Of a DNA stretch of 64,000 nt, positions 36,874 through 49,405 are shown one piece after another. The notes below the pieces were generated by a model, which was given only the letters and a program-made list of their open reading frames with translations, made no database searches and had not been told where the DNA came from. A program made the translations under genes and the position numbers. Source of the DNA: Amoeboaphelidium protococcarum (Eukaryota; Aphelidiomycota; Aphelidea); contig JALECJ010000258.1 in NCBI GenBank assembly GCA_023515745.1, positions 3,013,164 through 3,077,163 on the forward strand, read 5' to 3'. The first letter of the stretch is position 1; every line of letters begins with the position of its first letter.

Positions 36874-38901
36874 ATGACAGATTCTAATAGTAGTACTAAG
36901 TAGGGTACAAGTATGTTTCAACCACCAGAGTCATCTTTGAACCATGAGAACAAGAGACATCTGCTAAACATGGAACAGTATCAGTCAATGTACAGGGAGT
37001 CTGTGGAATAGCCTGAATAGTTTTGGAGTCGTCTAGCCATGGATAATTTGTCTTGGATTAAGCCATTCAGTAAAGTGTTTGAAGGAAGTTTTGCGGATGG
37101 ATAGGTGAAATGGTTCAGTGACGGTGAGTTGAATGTCTGTTACAATTGTGTTGATCGACATGCTCAGCGTGATCCTTCTTAGATAGCCATTATTTGGGAC
37201 CAGGATTAGCCTGGATAAAGTGTCAAGATTACGTACGGGGAGTTACTTGATCAAGTTTGTCAACTGGCTAATGCTCTCAAATCGCTTGGTGTTAAGAAGG
37301 GGGATGTCGTGGCGATTTATATGCCCATGGTACCTGAAGCTATATACGCAATGCTGGCTTGTTCTCGTATTGGTGCTATACACAATGTGGTGTTTGCCGG
37401 ATTCTCGTGTGATGCATTACGTGATAGAATCAATGATGCTGGCTGTAAAGTCCTATTGACTGCAGACATCGGCAGACGTGGTGGAAAGCAGATTCAGTTG
37501 AAGCAGATTGTAGATGAGGCTCTTTGTGAGTGTCCATCAGTGCAAAAGGTTTTACTATTCTGTCATAGTGGTGACGATTAAGCTTTGAAGGCCCAGTTTA
37601 CAGCTGGACGGGATGTACTTTGGTAAGAGTTTGTCGGTAAGTAGAGTAAATAGTGCGCAGTTGAGTCTATGAATGCAGAGGATCCCCTTTTCATTTTGTA
37701 TACTTCAGGTAGCACTGGGAAACCGAAAGGGATAATCCATACATAGGCTGGCTACTTGCTGGGCGCAATGACAACGTTGAAATACACTTTTGATCTTCAT
37801 CCTGCGTCCGCTGGGGATGTGTTTGCATGCGTTGCAGATGTTGGGTGGATAACCGGTCACTCGTACATTGTATACGGACCTCTGTCCAATGGTTGTACTA
37901 CGGTTCTCTTTGAATCTATCCCCACTTTCCCGACGCCCTCGAGATATTGGTAGTTGATTGATGAACACAAGGTTACTCATTTCTATACTTCTCCAACTGC
38001 TATTCGTGCTCTTAAACGGCTTGGTGATTAGCATGTGGCCTCGGCTTAATTGTCATCTTTGAGAGTTATTGGCAGCGTCGGTGAGCCGATCAGTCCCGAG
38101 ACTTGGATGTGGGTGCACTCAGTCGTTGGTAGAGGTCGGTGTGCAATTGTGGACACTTATTGGTAGACAGAGACGGGTTCATTTATCATTGCACCATACG
38201 CATCTGTGACTAGTACAAAGCCTGGATCTGCTACTTTTCCTCAATTTGGCATTAAGCCAGTGGTGTTGGATCCCACTAATGGCCATGTGTTGTAAAGGAT
38301 GGATGGTACTGATGATGAGGTGACTGGAGTTCTATGCCTTTCTCAGCCGTGGCCGTCTATGGCTCGTAGTATTTGGCAAGATCATGATAGATTCAAGTAG
38401 ACTTACTTTTCCACATACAAGGGATACTATTTTACTGGGGACGGTGTCAGTGTGGACAAGGATGGATATTACTGGATTAAAGGTAGAGTTGATGATGTCA
38501 TCAATGTGAGCGGGCATCGATTGTCAACAGCGGAAATTGAAAGTGCTCTTGTTCTTTACAATGGATGCTCAGAAGCAGCGGTAGTCGGTGTACCTGATGA
38601 TATTACTGGCCAGAGTATTCTGTGTTTTACTATTATTAAAGCTGAGGTGCTGGAACAGAAAGATGAGTAGATTGTTCAAAAGGAACTGATTGCACAGGTC
38701 CGGCATCACATTGGACCTTTTGCGACCCCAAAGAGGATTTTGATTGTGAATGATCTTCCAAAGACTCGCAGCGGGAAGATCATGAGACGGATCTTGCGTA
38801 AAATTGCCAGTCATGAAGAGGATCTACTGGGCGATTTAAGCACTCTGGCTGATCCAACAGTTATCGACAGTCTCATAACCAAAGTTAAGTAGCTGACGTG
38901 A
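36874..38901 (+). CDS. ACS1: Acetyl-CoA synthetase
   Basis: Acetyl-CoA synthetase activates acetate with ATP to acetyl-AMP and then acetyl-CoA. The single-exon product has 675 residues. Motifs in order: [38 protein letters not shown], the P-loop [36 protein letters not shown] (the WITGHSY acetate-pocket region with its tryptophan), [40 protein letters not shown], and the C-terminal catalytic lysine motif [13 protein letters not shown]. The length and motifs match acetyl- rather than longer-chain acyl-CoA synthetases. TAR codons at many conserved Gln positions (for example the YWQTE Gln, TAG 38164) support the code. It ends at TGA 38899. Confidence 0.96.
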
Positions 38902-39009
38902 TTCTAAAGGTCACGTTAAGAAATTTGAAATTGATTAATTTTAATGTTCTAATGCAATTGTTTTGTCACGTTCAAGTCTTCTTTTCTTAAAATTCGGGCC
39001 GAAACTGTA

Positions 39010-40047
39010 ATGGCTAAAGAGAATCTTTTAATAAGGTAACTGGTTGCCACCTAGTTGCTTCAGAATAGAAAAGGTCATTTGAACATTAATAGTCATGTCC
39101 TTAGCTCTGATGTTACTCGCTTATAGTAGAATTAGAATTTGAATAAAATTCCTGATAGTCCAGAGTTCAAAGTGCCTAGTAAAGACTTTAAAATCTAAAA
39201 CAAGTCTTATTCTCCAACAAAAACGCCTCTGCTTTATGATAGAATGTCCTACTCTATGGATCTACATCCGCTCATTAAGGAATCTGAAATTGAAAGTGAT
39301 TAAAATAAAGAGTAAAGTATCGTAACGCCAAAGATCAAAGGTAAACCGCAAAGCACGGTGCATCAGGGAACTCATTACGAGTACAGTGTCATGAACTACT
39401 TTCATCGCCTTAATCAAGATGAAAATGGTGTCCGCTTCAGTCTGCAATGCTGTGGAGGTAAGAGCGATGGTGGTGTGGATATCTGGGGCCAACTGCAGAC
39501 TGCTGATAATTGTACTTAGTACAGAGTAGTAGTATAGTGCAAGAATATCAGTCGGAAAATGTCCGTTTCAACCGTGCGCGAGTTTGAGAACGTTTTGACG
39601 CGTCTCCATTCGGATCAGACGGAGATTCAGAATTTTGTTTTATCGCGAAACAGAAAGAAGTCGCTTCTTAGTGGTGTAGATTCGTAGTAATGTATGAACG
39701 TGGAATCTGATAGTGCTTGGCAGTAGGAATCTCGGTTGGTGGGAGTTCTCGCTTGTACGTAGAATCTCTCTTCGACCGCGTTCAAGCAGTTTAAGAATTC
39801 TCCAATGTCGATGATATTTCTCCACTATGCAAAGTGCTCACTTGCACTGCACTCTGGGGACGCGTTGAAATAGTACAGAGAGCATGTAGTTTAATCGATA
39901 CAAGTAAACGAAGCATTTTAACGTGATGCAAAGGGTATAGCTGACATTCTATTTATGCTCAAAACAAGTCCTCTTTCAATTTAATCAGTTTCTGATTCTT
40001 CTCCTGCTTCTGATGCTGTTGCTGCTGTTGCTAATGATTCTATTTGA
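39010..40047 (+). CDS. RRG7-like PD-(D/E)XK nuclease-fold protein
   Basis: This 345-residue product resembles the DUF2034/Rrg7 family, fungal mitochondrial proteins needed for respiratory growth and related to restriction-endonuclease folds. The core begins HQGTHYEYSVMNYFHRL and has CCGGKSDGGVDIWGQLQ, a beta strand VVVQCKNISRKMS (the PD-(D/E)XK pattern D...QCK) and SVSTVREFENVLTRLHSD. The N-terminus is basic and Gln/Asn-rich and could target mitochondria. The molecular substrate is unknown even in yeast. The 3' end overlaps the convergent CCDC137-like frame by about 90 bases. TGA is at 40045. Confidence 0.7.
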
Positions 40048-40855
40048 TGTGTTGCTTATGTAACTTGTACATTTATTAAATTCTTATGCTCTCCTCTTTA
40101 AGCATCTACTCTCTATACAGCGATTTAACAGTAGTGCCTTCATCAGTAGATGATTGCTTGACAATATCCAGAGATAATGATGATTACTCTTTACGCAACA
40201 ATTTGTTGGCATCAGCTTTACCCTTGATCTTTTTGGGAACTGCAAAACGCGGTGGCTCCTTCACTACATCATTGAACTTTACAGGTGGCGATGATGATGA
40301 TGATTATTACTTCGTTGACTATTCTTCATCATCAAACTCTGTGCCAGATTATTATTACTTGGCCAGTTTCTTCTTTTATTTCTACTTGTCAAAGTGCTCT
40401 TTCAACTTTTACTTGCGACGGGTAGTCTTTTTAACCGATCGCGCGACCAGAGAGTTCAGCTGCTTCTAACTCGCAGTTGATTTTCCCTACTTGCCCTTTT
40501 ATGAAGGTGCGATTCTAGAGGAAGTAGAAGACTATGTAGCAGCAGCAGCATCATCATTCTACTGCTTCTTTGATGCGGTCGACTACTTGGCCATTTCAAT
40601 CAATTATTGCATTCGTTTGAATGAATTGGGAGTATCTTCATTAGTATCACCGCCACCACCGCGACTTTACTTACGTTTCCTCTTCTTCTACTTGGAGACT
40701 GACGATGCATAAGGATCTTGATCGTATCCATGATCTTTATCGCGTCTACACGATATAAATGCATTGCAAATTGCGTTAACTACGAGTGGTCACTACATAA
40801 CTTACCTTTACTATAATAGTCTCTCCAATTTCTCTGGGTGATACTTTTTGACCAT
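39959..40855 (-). CDS. CCDC137-like basic nucleolar-type protein
   Basis: Two exons (intron 40746-40805, 60 nt, GTAAGT...GTGTAG) give 278 residues starting MVKKYHPEKLERLLQQRRDK. The protein is Lys/Arg/Gln-rich with a bipartite basic region (KQKKRKRKQSRGGGG), and the segment PPVKFNDVVKEPPRFAVPKK resembles the conserved core of CCDC137 proteins, RNA-binding nucleolar factors. The C-terminus is Gln-rich helix (YREQMLKEESIRIQQMYKLH then a Gln run). The predicted stop TGA 39961 lies inside the RRG7-like gene on the other strand. The assignment is by pattern and moderate. Confidence 0.6.
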
Positions 40856-40993
40856 TTTTATCAGACGGTTTGTAAACGTTGCAAAACTAAAAGGACACCC
40901 TGACTGTTTTTGAAAATTGTATAAAAAACCTCTCAGATATATAATAAATAGTCATCACTGTATATTGAATACTTATTAATATTCTGAATAAAT

Positions 40994-42022
40994 ATGGGAA
41001 AGAAGCCATTTATTGATAAGAAGAATGCGCGTACATTCCATGTTGTACATCGATCTATGAGAGATCCTCTGGCATATGATGAAGATGCTAATCAGTACGT
41101 GTTAAAGGAGATATCAGACAATTAATAACGACCTGCTTAGGATGATGACGATCATAATCACGATAATGAATACTCTGAACTGGAAGATGGCAGCGATGTT
41201 ATGGTGGGAGAAGCTGCCAAATATGGAATCTATTATGAAGATTAGATGGAATACAATTATCTGTAGCATTTAAGGGAAGTTGGTTAATCACAAGATGCTG
41301 TGCTTATAGAAGCTCCAAAGAAGAACATTGTGCCAGATACGCGCGCCGACCTCGATCTGCCTAATGAGATGTTTGCGTCTCGACGTGAAATTGATGCAGA
41401 ATTGTACCATGGCTTGAAAGCTGATGACTTAAATGACAACGTTGGTCTGCGCGAAGAAATGCTTGACCCGGATGTGCGTGATGTTATGGAGGCTCTTAGT
41501 GAGGCTGAAGAGTATCAAGACGCGTTTGATGAGGATTTTATTAAAGAGCTCAATGCCGGAGCTGAAGATTATGAATATGGGTCAGACTTTGATGATGAAT
41601 TAGATTAGGATGAATTGGACTTTGATAGTGATGTCGCGTCAATATCCGATGATGCTATTGAGGTTAAACGCCCAACTAGGCCAATTATGAATGGGAAGAA
41701 TGCACCATTGAACAGAGTAAAGAAAATGTCTAAACTGGAAGCTTTATCTAGCATGTCTCTATCCTCATCAGTGCTTCCGAGAAATGATAAACTCAGTCTT
41801 TTGGATGATCAATTCGATAAAGTCATGAACTAGTACGATGATGACTGTATTGGAGAATTGCAGCCTGAAGATACTCTAGCCGAATGTCAGAGTCAATTGA
41901 AAACTTCTAATCAGAGTCAAGAATAACTACTGGCCATGGACATGAGTCAATTAGAATCAATCATGGACGAGTTCCTGCAAGACTATGACTCTAAAGGTTA
42001 CAAGCTCTCCAAAAAGCGATGA
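40994..42022 (+). CDS. LTV1: Ribosome biogenesis protein LTV1
   Basis: Ltv1 is a 40S assembly and export factor that binds Rps3/Rps20. The 342-residue single-exon product starts MGKKPFIDKKNARTFHVVHR followed by SMRDPLAYDEDANQYVLKE, the conserved Ltv1 N-terminus (KKFIDKKNATTFHLVHRSQ-like). Acidic segments follow (SDFDDELDQDELDFDSDVAS), together with ADLDLPNEMFASRREIDAEL, which matches the Ltv1 DLPxEVF motif. The C-terminal part contains LLDDQFDKVMNQYDDDCIGE and ends at TGA 42020. It is somewhat shorter than yeast Ltv1 (463) because the basic C-terminal tail is reduced. Confidence 0.9.
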
Positions 42023-42543
42023 ATATATTGAATAGATTAAATTATACATCGATTGTATAGTTTAAAATCATACTTTGAAAGAATCTTAATAGATCTAATT
42101 AATATTTCATCAAAAACTAAGCAGTGAGTACACAGCACTCGCTCAATCAAATCAACCACTCTTCCGTATAAGATGAGATGCGCCCCTTTTGAATAAATAT
42201 CAGCGCCACTCATCGCCAAGATCAGATCAGAACCGAAATGGGACATGCGCCACAATCGGAAAGCAAAGCGCGAAAAGAGCCGAAAAGGTTTCGCTGAAAC
42301 GGCAAGCGCCTCTCTCACTTGTGACGTCTTGCATCATTCTCCACTTTATCCGATTCGGGAAGTTTGCTCATTCATCAGCTGGAACGTCACAGTCAGTCAT
42401 TTTTATCCTCAATTGCCATACTTTAGTGCATTTATTAAGTAGCGATTGTCGTTCTCTGTCTGTACTGAAAGCATTCATTCCCTCTATCTATATCTTGCCT
42501 ATCTCTACTTAAGTTAATTAGTAACTGGCTCAGTCGTCTCTTG
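42023..42543. other. Intergenic region before the desaturase
   Basis: About 520 bases. Open frames on both strands in 42189-42512 show no known motif. A relatively GC-rich purine-rich stretch lies at 42225-42310. Probably 3' region of LTV1 and promoter of the desaturase. Confidence 0.45.
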
Positions 42544-44367
42544 ATGTTTACTCCAGATCCTGTGCTTAGCGACCCTGGCACGACGTACACACTGTCGTCG
42601 AATAATTTGTGTAGTAACAAAGATGAAGAGAGTAATAACAAACATTGCCCTATGGCAGCGGGCACGAATTAATCTCCGTCGGCTTCTTTGCCATCGATGA
42701 ATCTGGAAAGCGTCAATAAGATGATCTCTGGCATGTAGTAGTAGTCGTCCACGGTATATAATGATGAGCGCATCAAGCGGGAAATCGCTGATAGTCAGGC
42801 CATTCTGATCGTCTACAAGTAGAAGGTGTACAATGTGACCAAGTTTATGAAGGTGCACCCCGGTGGAAGTCTGCCTTTGATCTACCAGAATGGCAAGTAG
42901 TCTACTGACTTTATCGATGCTTTCCATCCTCGCACGGACATTGATAAGCGTATCAAGCCGTACTATGTCGGCGAGTACGTCCAGTGTTTTGATTCGGTCG
43001 ATGATACCGACTCTGCTATAAGCACATTATCTCCATCTCAGTCCGCTGCTAACAGTGATCGTGGTTCTGGTGTAGAATCTGATGCGTCTGATGTTCCGCT
43101 GGATGATGATACTGCTGCTGCTGCTGCCTTAAGCCGTAAAGATTAGAGAGACTCTGCATATCACAGTGAACTGGCTTCTCCTGTTGGAACTCCAGTAGTG
43201 GAACTTCTTGGTTCTATTCTGGCTCGCAGTAGCTAGTAGGCTCGTGATATTTAATTTGCTGAAGCGTATGTTGAACTTCATCAGCGACTGAAGCGTGAAG
43301 GTTTTTATAAGCCATCATACGCCTTCTATGTGAGAAGGATTGCTCTGTTCTTCTGCTCTCTTAGTATGGCATTTGCAGTGGCTTATTTCTATCCATCCAG
43401 TGCTCCACATCTGGTTCTGAGTGCTCTGCTGTTTGGCTTCACTTGGCATGGTCTGTCTTTCACTGTGCACGATGCTGGTCATCACTCAGTGACTGGTGAG
43501 AAAAAGATTGATGACCTGTTCGGCTCTGTACTGGCCAGCTTCTGTGGTGGTTTGAGTATGCAGTGGTGGATGTGTAACCACAATGTGCATCATATTGTCA
43601 CCAATGACCCGGAGCATGATCCTGATATCCAGCATCTGCCTGTCTTTGCCGTATGTACCAAGCTGTTTAATAGTCTGTACTCTTCATTCTATGAAAGAGT
43701 GATGGAGTTTGATGTTGTTGCTAGAACTCTGGTGTCTATGCAACACTACTTGTACTATCCTATCATGACTTTTGGTCGTTTTAATCTGTATGCCAACAGT
43801 TTGTCCTTCCTGCTTAATTTCAAGACCAATGATGGAAGAAAGCTGAGATGGCTGGAGCTGTGTGGAATGGCCTTCTTCTGGACTTGGTTCGGATACTTTT
43901 TGGTTGGTCATATCCAAGGCTGGGGATTGAGATTGATGTTCTTATACTTATCTCATGCGTTTACCGCTATACTTCATGTGCAGATCACGCTGTCTCATTT
44001 TGCAATGTCCACCGAGCCAGAGCATGAGAATGAACATTTCGCTGTCAAAGCTGCCCGCACCACGATGAATGTTGACTGTGAGGAGTGGATGGATTGGTTC
44101 CACGGAGGTTTGTAGTTCCAGATTGAACACCACATGTTCCCGCGTATTCCAAGGTGCCACTTTAGAAAGCTGGCTCCTCTGGTAAGACAGTTTTGCATTG
44201 AGTAGAATTTGCCGTATCAGATTGATCACTTTTACGGCTCTAATCTGACTGTACTTTCATCTCTAAAGAGTGTTGCCGATCAGGTTGGACAATATGCGTA
44301 ATCAGCATCGTCATCATTGCCCACTGGCGACCACAAAGATTCAATAAACGGTCTAAAGAGTGATTGA
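42544..44367 (+). CDS. Cytochrome b5-fused front-end desaturase
   Basis: The 607-residue product has an N-terminal cytochrome b5 domain (about residues 85-145; VHPGGSLPLIYQ with the heme HPGG and a second histidine in DAFHPRTD) joined through a Ser/Asp-rich linker to a membrane desaturase. The three histidine boxes are HDAGHH, HNVHH (NHNVHHIVTNDPEHDPDIQH) and QIEHH (FQIEHHMFPRIP). The Gln in the last box, typical of front-end desaturases, is coded normally, but the residue before it is a TAG Gln. The DPDIQHLPVFA context resembles fungal sphingolipid delta-8 desaturases, though delta-5/6 acyl desaturases cannot be excluded. It acts in the ER membrane. An extended linker is unusual. TGA is at 44365. 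Confidence 0.88.
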
Positions 44368-44556
44368 TTGATTCATTGATTGAATGGGATTTAATAATTA
44401 AAATTTTCTTATTACATGCAGCATCTTTTCTACATTTTGGCACTACAATAGTAGTATTCAACTTTATGACGACTTTACTAATGTTAGAGGCAGACCATAG
44501 TAATAAGGGAAAGTATATTCAATTTATATAAATTTAAATAAATTGTATGAAATGCT

Positions 44557-45774
44557 TCAAAGTTCATCACTGCGATCATGTTCGCCTTTATGATTGTTAT
44601 CACCACCAGCAGATGATGAAGAAGAAGACCTAACTTGACCAAATATGCGAGTAATATCACGTACATCTTCTTTACTAAATGATGCATCAGATGGAAATAT
44701 AACCTTGTACTCCACAAACAATTTGCCATATCTAGTTGGATCATTGTACAGTGGCATACCACGATCGTACATAACATCCACAAATCCATCTGGTGTTATG
44801 CCTTCCCGCATTAATCTCAACTTACTCTAACCATCCAGGTGCTCAATGTTATGTTCGAACCCAAGAAGAGACTCGGACAAGGTTATAAAATGAACACAAT
44901 ACAAATTATCTCCCTTACGACTGAACACTGGATGCGGCTATAACTCGATGTGAAAGTTAATTGCACCAGGTACATGATCAGGCATCTCATCAGCCATACC
45001 ATCAAATGACAACACATCTCCACTCTTCATTCCACGCTCGATTGACACGTCAACAATCTCAGATTCTCGGACAACCTTGGCACCTTGACAACGCGGGCAT
45101 GTGCTCTTAATAATCTTACCTTTACCACCACACACGTCGCAAGTCGTCTACATCTATTGATACATTCCCGGGGCCAGCTGACGGCGTATAACCTTGACAC
45201 CTGAACCACCACACGTATGACAGTCTTTCACATCATCAGAACTTTTTGCTCCACTACCTTGACACTGAGGGCAGAATTGTTATTTATCAACATCTACCTC
45301 GATCACCTTGCCCAGATACAGATCTTTAAGATTAACAGGCAGAATCATATTAATATCGTGGCCTCGCTTCTTCTAAGATCCACCACCACGTCCACCACCA
45401 TGACCACCAAAGCCGAATTGTCTAAACAGGTCGAACGGGTCATGGAAACCACCGCCAAATCCACCATGCTAGCCTTATTACTTCACACCTTCTTCGCCGA
45501 ACTGGTCATAGAGCTTTCTCTTCTCCTCATCACTAAGCACCTCATACGCTTCACTGACTTCATGGAACTTCTCCTTCGCTGCCTCTCTCTCCTTCTCCGG
45601 CGTCTTGTCAGGATGGTATTTAATGGATAGTCGCTTGTATGCCCGCTTGATCTCATTCTTACCTGCATCCCTCGAGACACCTAGAATGTTATAATAGTCT
45701 TTGCCGCACTGTACCAGCACTATGCACAGCGATTATATTACACAGAGTATAAGAATGGCGGTTGATAATTTCAT
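44557..45774 (-). CDS. SCJ1: ER-lumenal DnaJ chaperone (Scj1/ERdj3 type)
   Basis: This 405-residue type I DnaJ co-chaperone works with lumenal Hsp70. A signal peptide ([20 protein letters not shown]) precedes the J-domain [20 protein letters not shown] with HPD at [12 protein letters not shown] Gly/Phe-rich region ([20 protein letters not shown]) and four zinc repeats follow: [24 protein letters not shown] and CPRCQGAK. The C-terminal substrate domain ends in RSDEL, an ER-retention tetrapeptide variant (SDEL) of HDEL/KDEL. Signal peptide plus SDEL places it in the ER lumen. It ends at TGA 44559. The Gln in the signal peptide is TAA, so the start would be missed under the standard code. Confidence 0.92.
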
Positions 45775-46004
45775 CTCTATTATTTATTTAACTTACAAAA
45801 AAATGGACCTATAAGTATGGATAAAAAGAGCCAAACTTTCATGAGCTGAGCGGCGATCGCGCGGGCGACACAAAGCTCAAACTTTCAGTTGGTCTTACCA
45901 CAACGTTATTAGCTGCTTGGTCAAATATGCAGACTACAAATATGATCACGTACTTAAATAAAAAAATGATAGAATCTAGTTGGATTGGAAGATCTATATT
46001 AATT

Positions 46005-49000
46005 TCAATTATGATGTTTCTTGGATTTCTTGTGGCTCTTTTGGTTACGCATTTTCTCCAACATTTGCTTGCCTTCTTTGGCAACTTCATCCACGGTAGT
46101 GATCGGTCTCTTGTGCGTCTTTGAAGAACCGCTCTTTACACTAACTACGCCTGAGCCTTTCTTGGTCAACTGCTTTCCAGACACAGCATTCCAGTCTTCA
46201 TCTTTACCGCCAATTGCATAAGCTGATAGATTCAGGCTGTCAATCATTTCGCGTTATCTCTACTTCAACTCGGAAATCTCTTTTCTACCAGCAGATTCCA
46301 ATTCAGCATCCATATCCTCTTCCAACTTATCTTCCCATTCCTCCTTATCCATGACGTTCTTCTTATTGTCTGATGCATCTTCAGTCGTCTAGATCTATGG
46401 CTTAATCTCCTTAGCAATTTCAACACTCAAAACATGCTTATAGAAATCGACACACTTGCGTATGATTCTAACAAATAGCGCCAGTAGTTGTCCAACGGGG
46501 ATTTTCAACTCTGACGCCACATCATCTACAGACTTCAATTGACATCCAATACCAAATAGAATGTTTCGCTAAATTGCAGAGAGATTCAGGTCTTCACCAT
46601 TAACGATTCTGTCATTGTCGTCATCATCCGCCTCTTCACGCGTCAATGGAACCAAAGAGCTAGCCTTGACAGTTTTCAGCTGATGATTAAAGAAATGCTG
46701 AGCTATAGTCGGCACAAGATCTAAAATGACATGATAATCCAGCATTGACTTTGCATACGACTCCAATCTCTTGATGTCATATGCAGTAAAACTTTAATTG
46801 ATCTACTCTGATGTAATCGGCGATTGATCCAACGGCATCTGATTGTCAGCATCACTAGACATCTACAGTTGTCTGTTATAGGCATCCACAGAGTCCAATA
46901 CGTGCAAGGCAGAATTAATAGAAAACTGACGGAACCCAAATCCACACAACGACAAGAAACGCTTCTTAAAGTCCAGAGTAAACTAGTTCAGCCACTGCGG
47001 GTCATATGAAGACTAACTACGCTCCAGTGTTCTCAACATGATGCAAGTATACTCTCCAGTGAGTTCATTCGCCGTCTATCTCAAGTAGACTGGGGTAAAG
47101 TTGGCGCGTTTCCAAAACTTGTTCAATTCTGGTGTCAGACCATAGGACACTCCAATCCAGTGCAGCAATGGAGGCTTCTTCTCGGAAAGGGTGAGCAATA
47201 GAGGTGGCATCTAGCTGGCATCTCTAATGGTCAATTGCTCTGAATGCAGGGAAGATTTTGAAAGTTCCGAGTCGTTAACCTTTTACATCTATGGACCATC
47301 CAAATCTTCACTTGCAGCCTATAAATTCTCATTATCCATCTCATCGGTACTCTAAATATTACCATTGTAATAATCAAGAAGAAGCTCAAGCGCACGACTT
47401 CCGTATCCCATTCGGTTGTAATCAGGATGTACGGCAATACGAACCACTCTGGCACCGCTTAAAGTGGCGAAATCTTCATCTTGAAATTACTGACTGATAG
47501 CCCAAGGAATCAGATCACCATCCGCCTTCTTACCGCGACTTAAACTCTACATTAAAGACTGACGCGAAATTTCTCCCTCCATACAAGTCTAAATCACTGC
47601 AAGAGGCTCCGGCAGGACGCTTTCATCCTTAATTGGTGGCAGTAAGACGAACAACTAATGCGCAGGTGCATCAGACATCAACTACAAGTCATTTGGGGTA
47701 TTCTTGTAATGACTAGCCACATACAAGTTCATCATTCTGTACAAGAATGCCTCAGACACGGGGTGATAAGAGAACAAAGTATCACGATTGACATAGTAAA
47801 GGTCACACTCAGTCGGATGAGGACAACCTGAATGAGATCTAGCAGCTGAGTTGACATCCAGACACAGCAGATTGTTTAACCACTTCTCAGTCGGATCATC
47901 AACTCCATATCTGATCGGTGTTTCGAGCTTGACTTCACGCAATGCACGCCCAGTGACAAACGACTTGCTAACATCTACGGAAGAACTGCTGGAACCTTCA
48001 ATACTGCTCTTACCAGAGGCCTGATCGCGCAACTACTGCAGCAGCTTCAGACTCAGAGATCTACCAGTGCCTTCATAACCATTAATGGTGGACGCCATGA
48101 ATACCAGATAAGGACCGAGCAGCTTCTTTACAACTGGCAGAGGAATAGCAGCTGCCTCATCAATCACCACCAACTCAGCCTGACCAAGAACGTGAGCATC
48201 TTGCGGTCTAATGTACTGGATAGTCTGTCTATGATCTCTAAAGATATTGACACGCACAACAGCCTTATTAAAGTCCGGATTAGTTGACTGGTGAATATCA
48301 TAATCAATATGCTGCTGGTAGCCAAGCGCGTCAAATGCTTTAAACATAATCTCAAATAGAGTCTTCAAATTCTCAGGCGATGGAGAGGTGACAAAGATGT
48401 TCGAGTAACCATACGCAACAGCAGATGCCATTGCAATACCCAGTGCCGCAGACTTACCTCTACCACGAGCGGCGGTAAGACTGACAGTATTACGCAAAGT
48501 CTTCTCACTGATGGCATCGATAAACTACTTCACAGCTTTGGCCTGATCAATTGTACGCGCCATCTTCACCAATGTACCGGCAGGCTATAAATCTTTATAT
48601 TCTTGTTGATACTGATTCAACTCAATCTTTTGAGGATCCTCAATATCCGAGCTCAAAGTAGGCAATGCCGTCACCTTACGACCAGCTGAGATTGGCAAGA
48701 TATTTAGCTCATCATCAACAATCAGACAATGCTCACACGCACCAAGCGATAAGATAAAGCGCTCATTAAAGCGGCCCACAACATCATGATGAGACTCGGT
48801 TCTGTATCTAGAATGAACATCCATGGTCATAGAGTACAATTGCTTCAAAGACTTCATCGTGCGCAACATTAACACACAGATACCACCACCTTCCACAGTC
48901 TCTACAGCGCGCGCCAGTAGATTCGGAGTCAGAGCCTCAAAATCTTGCAGCACACACATACCATACGTGTTACCCAGAATCTTCTCAGACTCCTTGTAGT

Positions 49001-49328
49001 AACAGTATCTGATATCGGTGCCAGCGATAAACAACTCGAACGGATCCTGCTCATCAGCCTCGCGCAATCCATTCTTGATCTACTTCTAGATCTGTTTCAT
49101 TCTCTTCTTACGGTGCGTTGTGAAACCGAGTTCTTTCTTGTAGCACCAGAGCACGGACGGTTTCGCAGCGACGCGCGCCTTGGACAGCATGTAGTGCAAG
49201 AACATCACCTGGTCTCTGCCGCGATCACCCACCACCACGAAGAAGGATCTGTGGTTACTCTTCACTCCATTCTCAATCAGAGTCCTAATTCTACTATCTA
49301 CCTTCTTCTTTACCAAAGGAGGTCCCAT
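46005..49328 (-). CDS. KRE33: RNA cytidine acetyltransferase (NAT10/Kre33)
   Basis: Kre33/NAT10 makes N4-acetylcytidine in 18S rRNA and tRNA and has roles in 40S assembly. The single-exon product has 1107 residues. N-terminal DUF1726 region: FFVVVGDRGRDQVMFLHYML and LWCYKKELGFTTHRKKRMKQ. Helicase domain: Walker A TAARGRGKSAALGIAMASAV and ELVVIDEAAAIPLPVVKKLL. GNAT domain: GARVVRIAVHPDYNRMGYGS. A C-terminal tail is Lys-rich (KNQKSHKKSK-like), typical of the family. Length matches yeast Kre33 (1056). It ends at TGA 46007. It is among the longest uninterrupted reading frames here and includes many TAR glutamines at conserved positions. Confidence 0.96.
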
Positions 49329-49405
49329 TTTGATATAATGAACGCGTCAGTATTTTTATAGAATGAAAATCTGTCAATAGTGATATTTAAATTGAAGAAG
49401 AAAAG

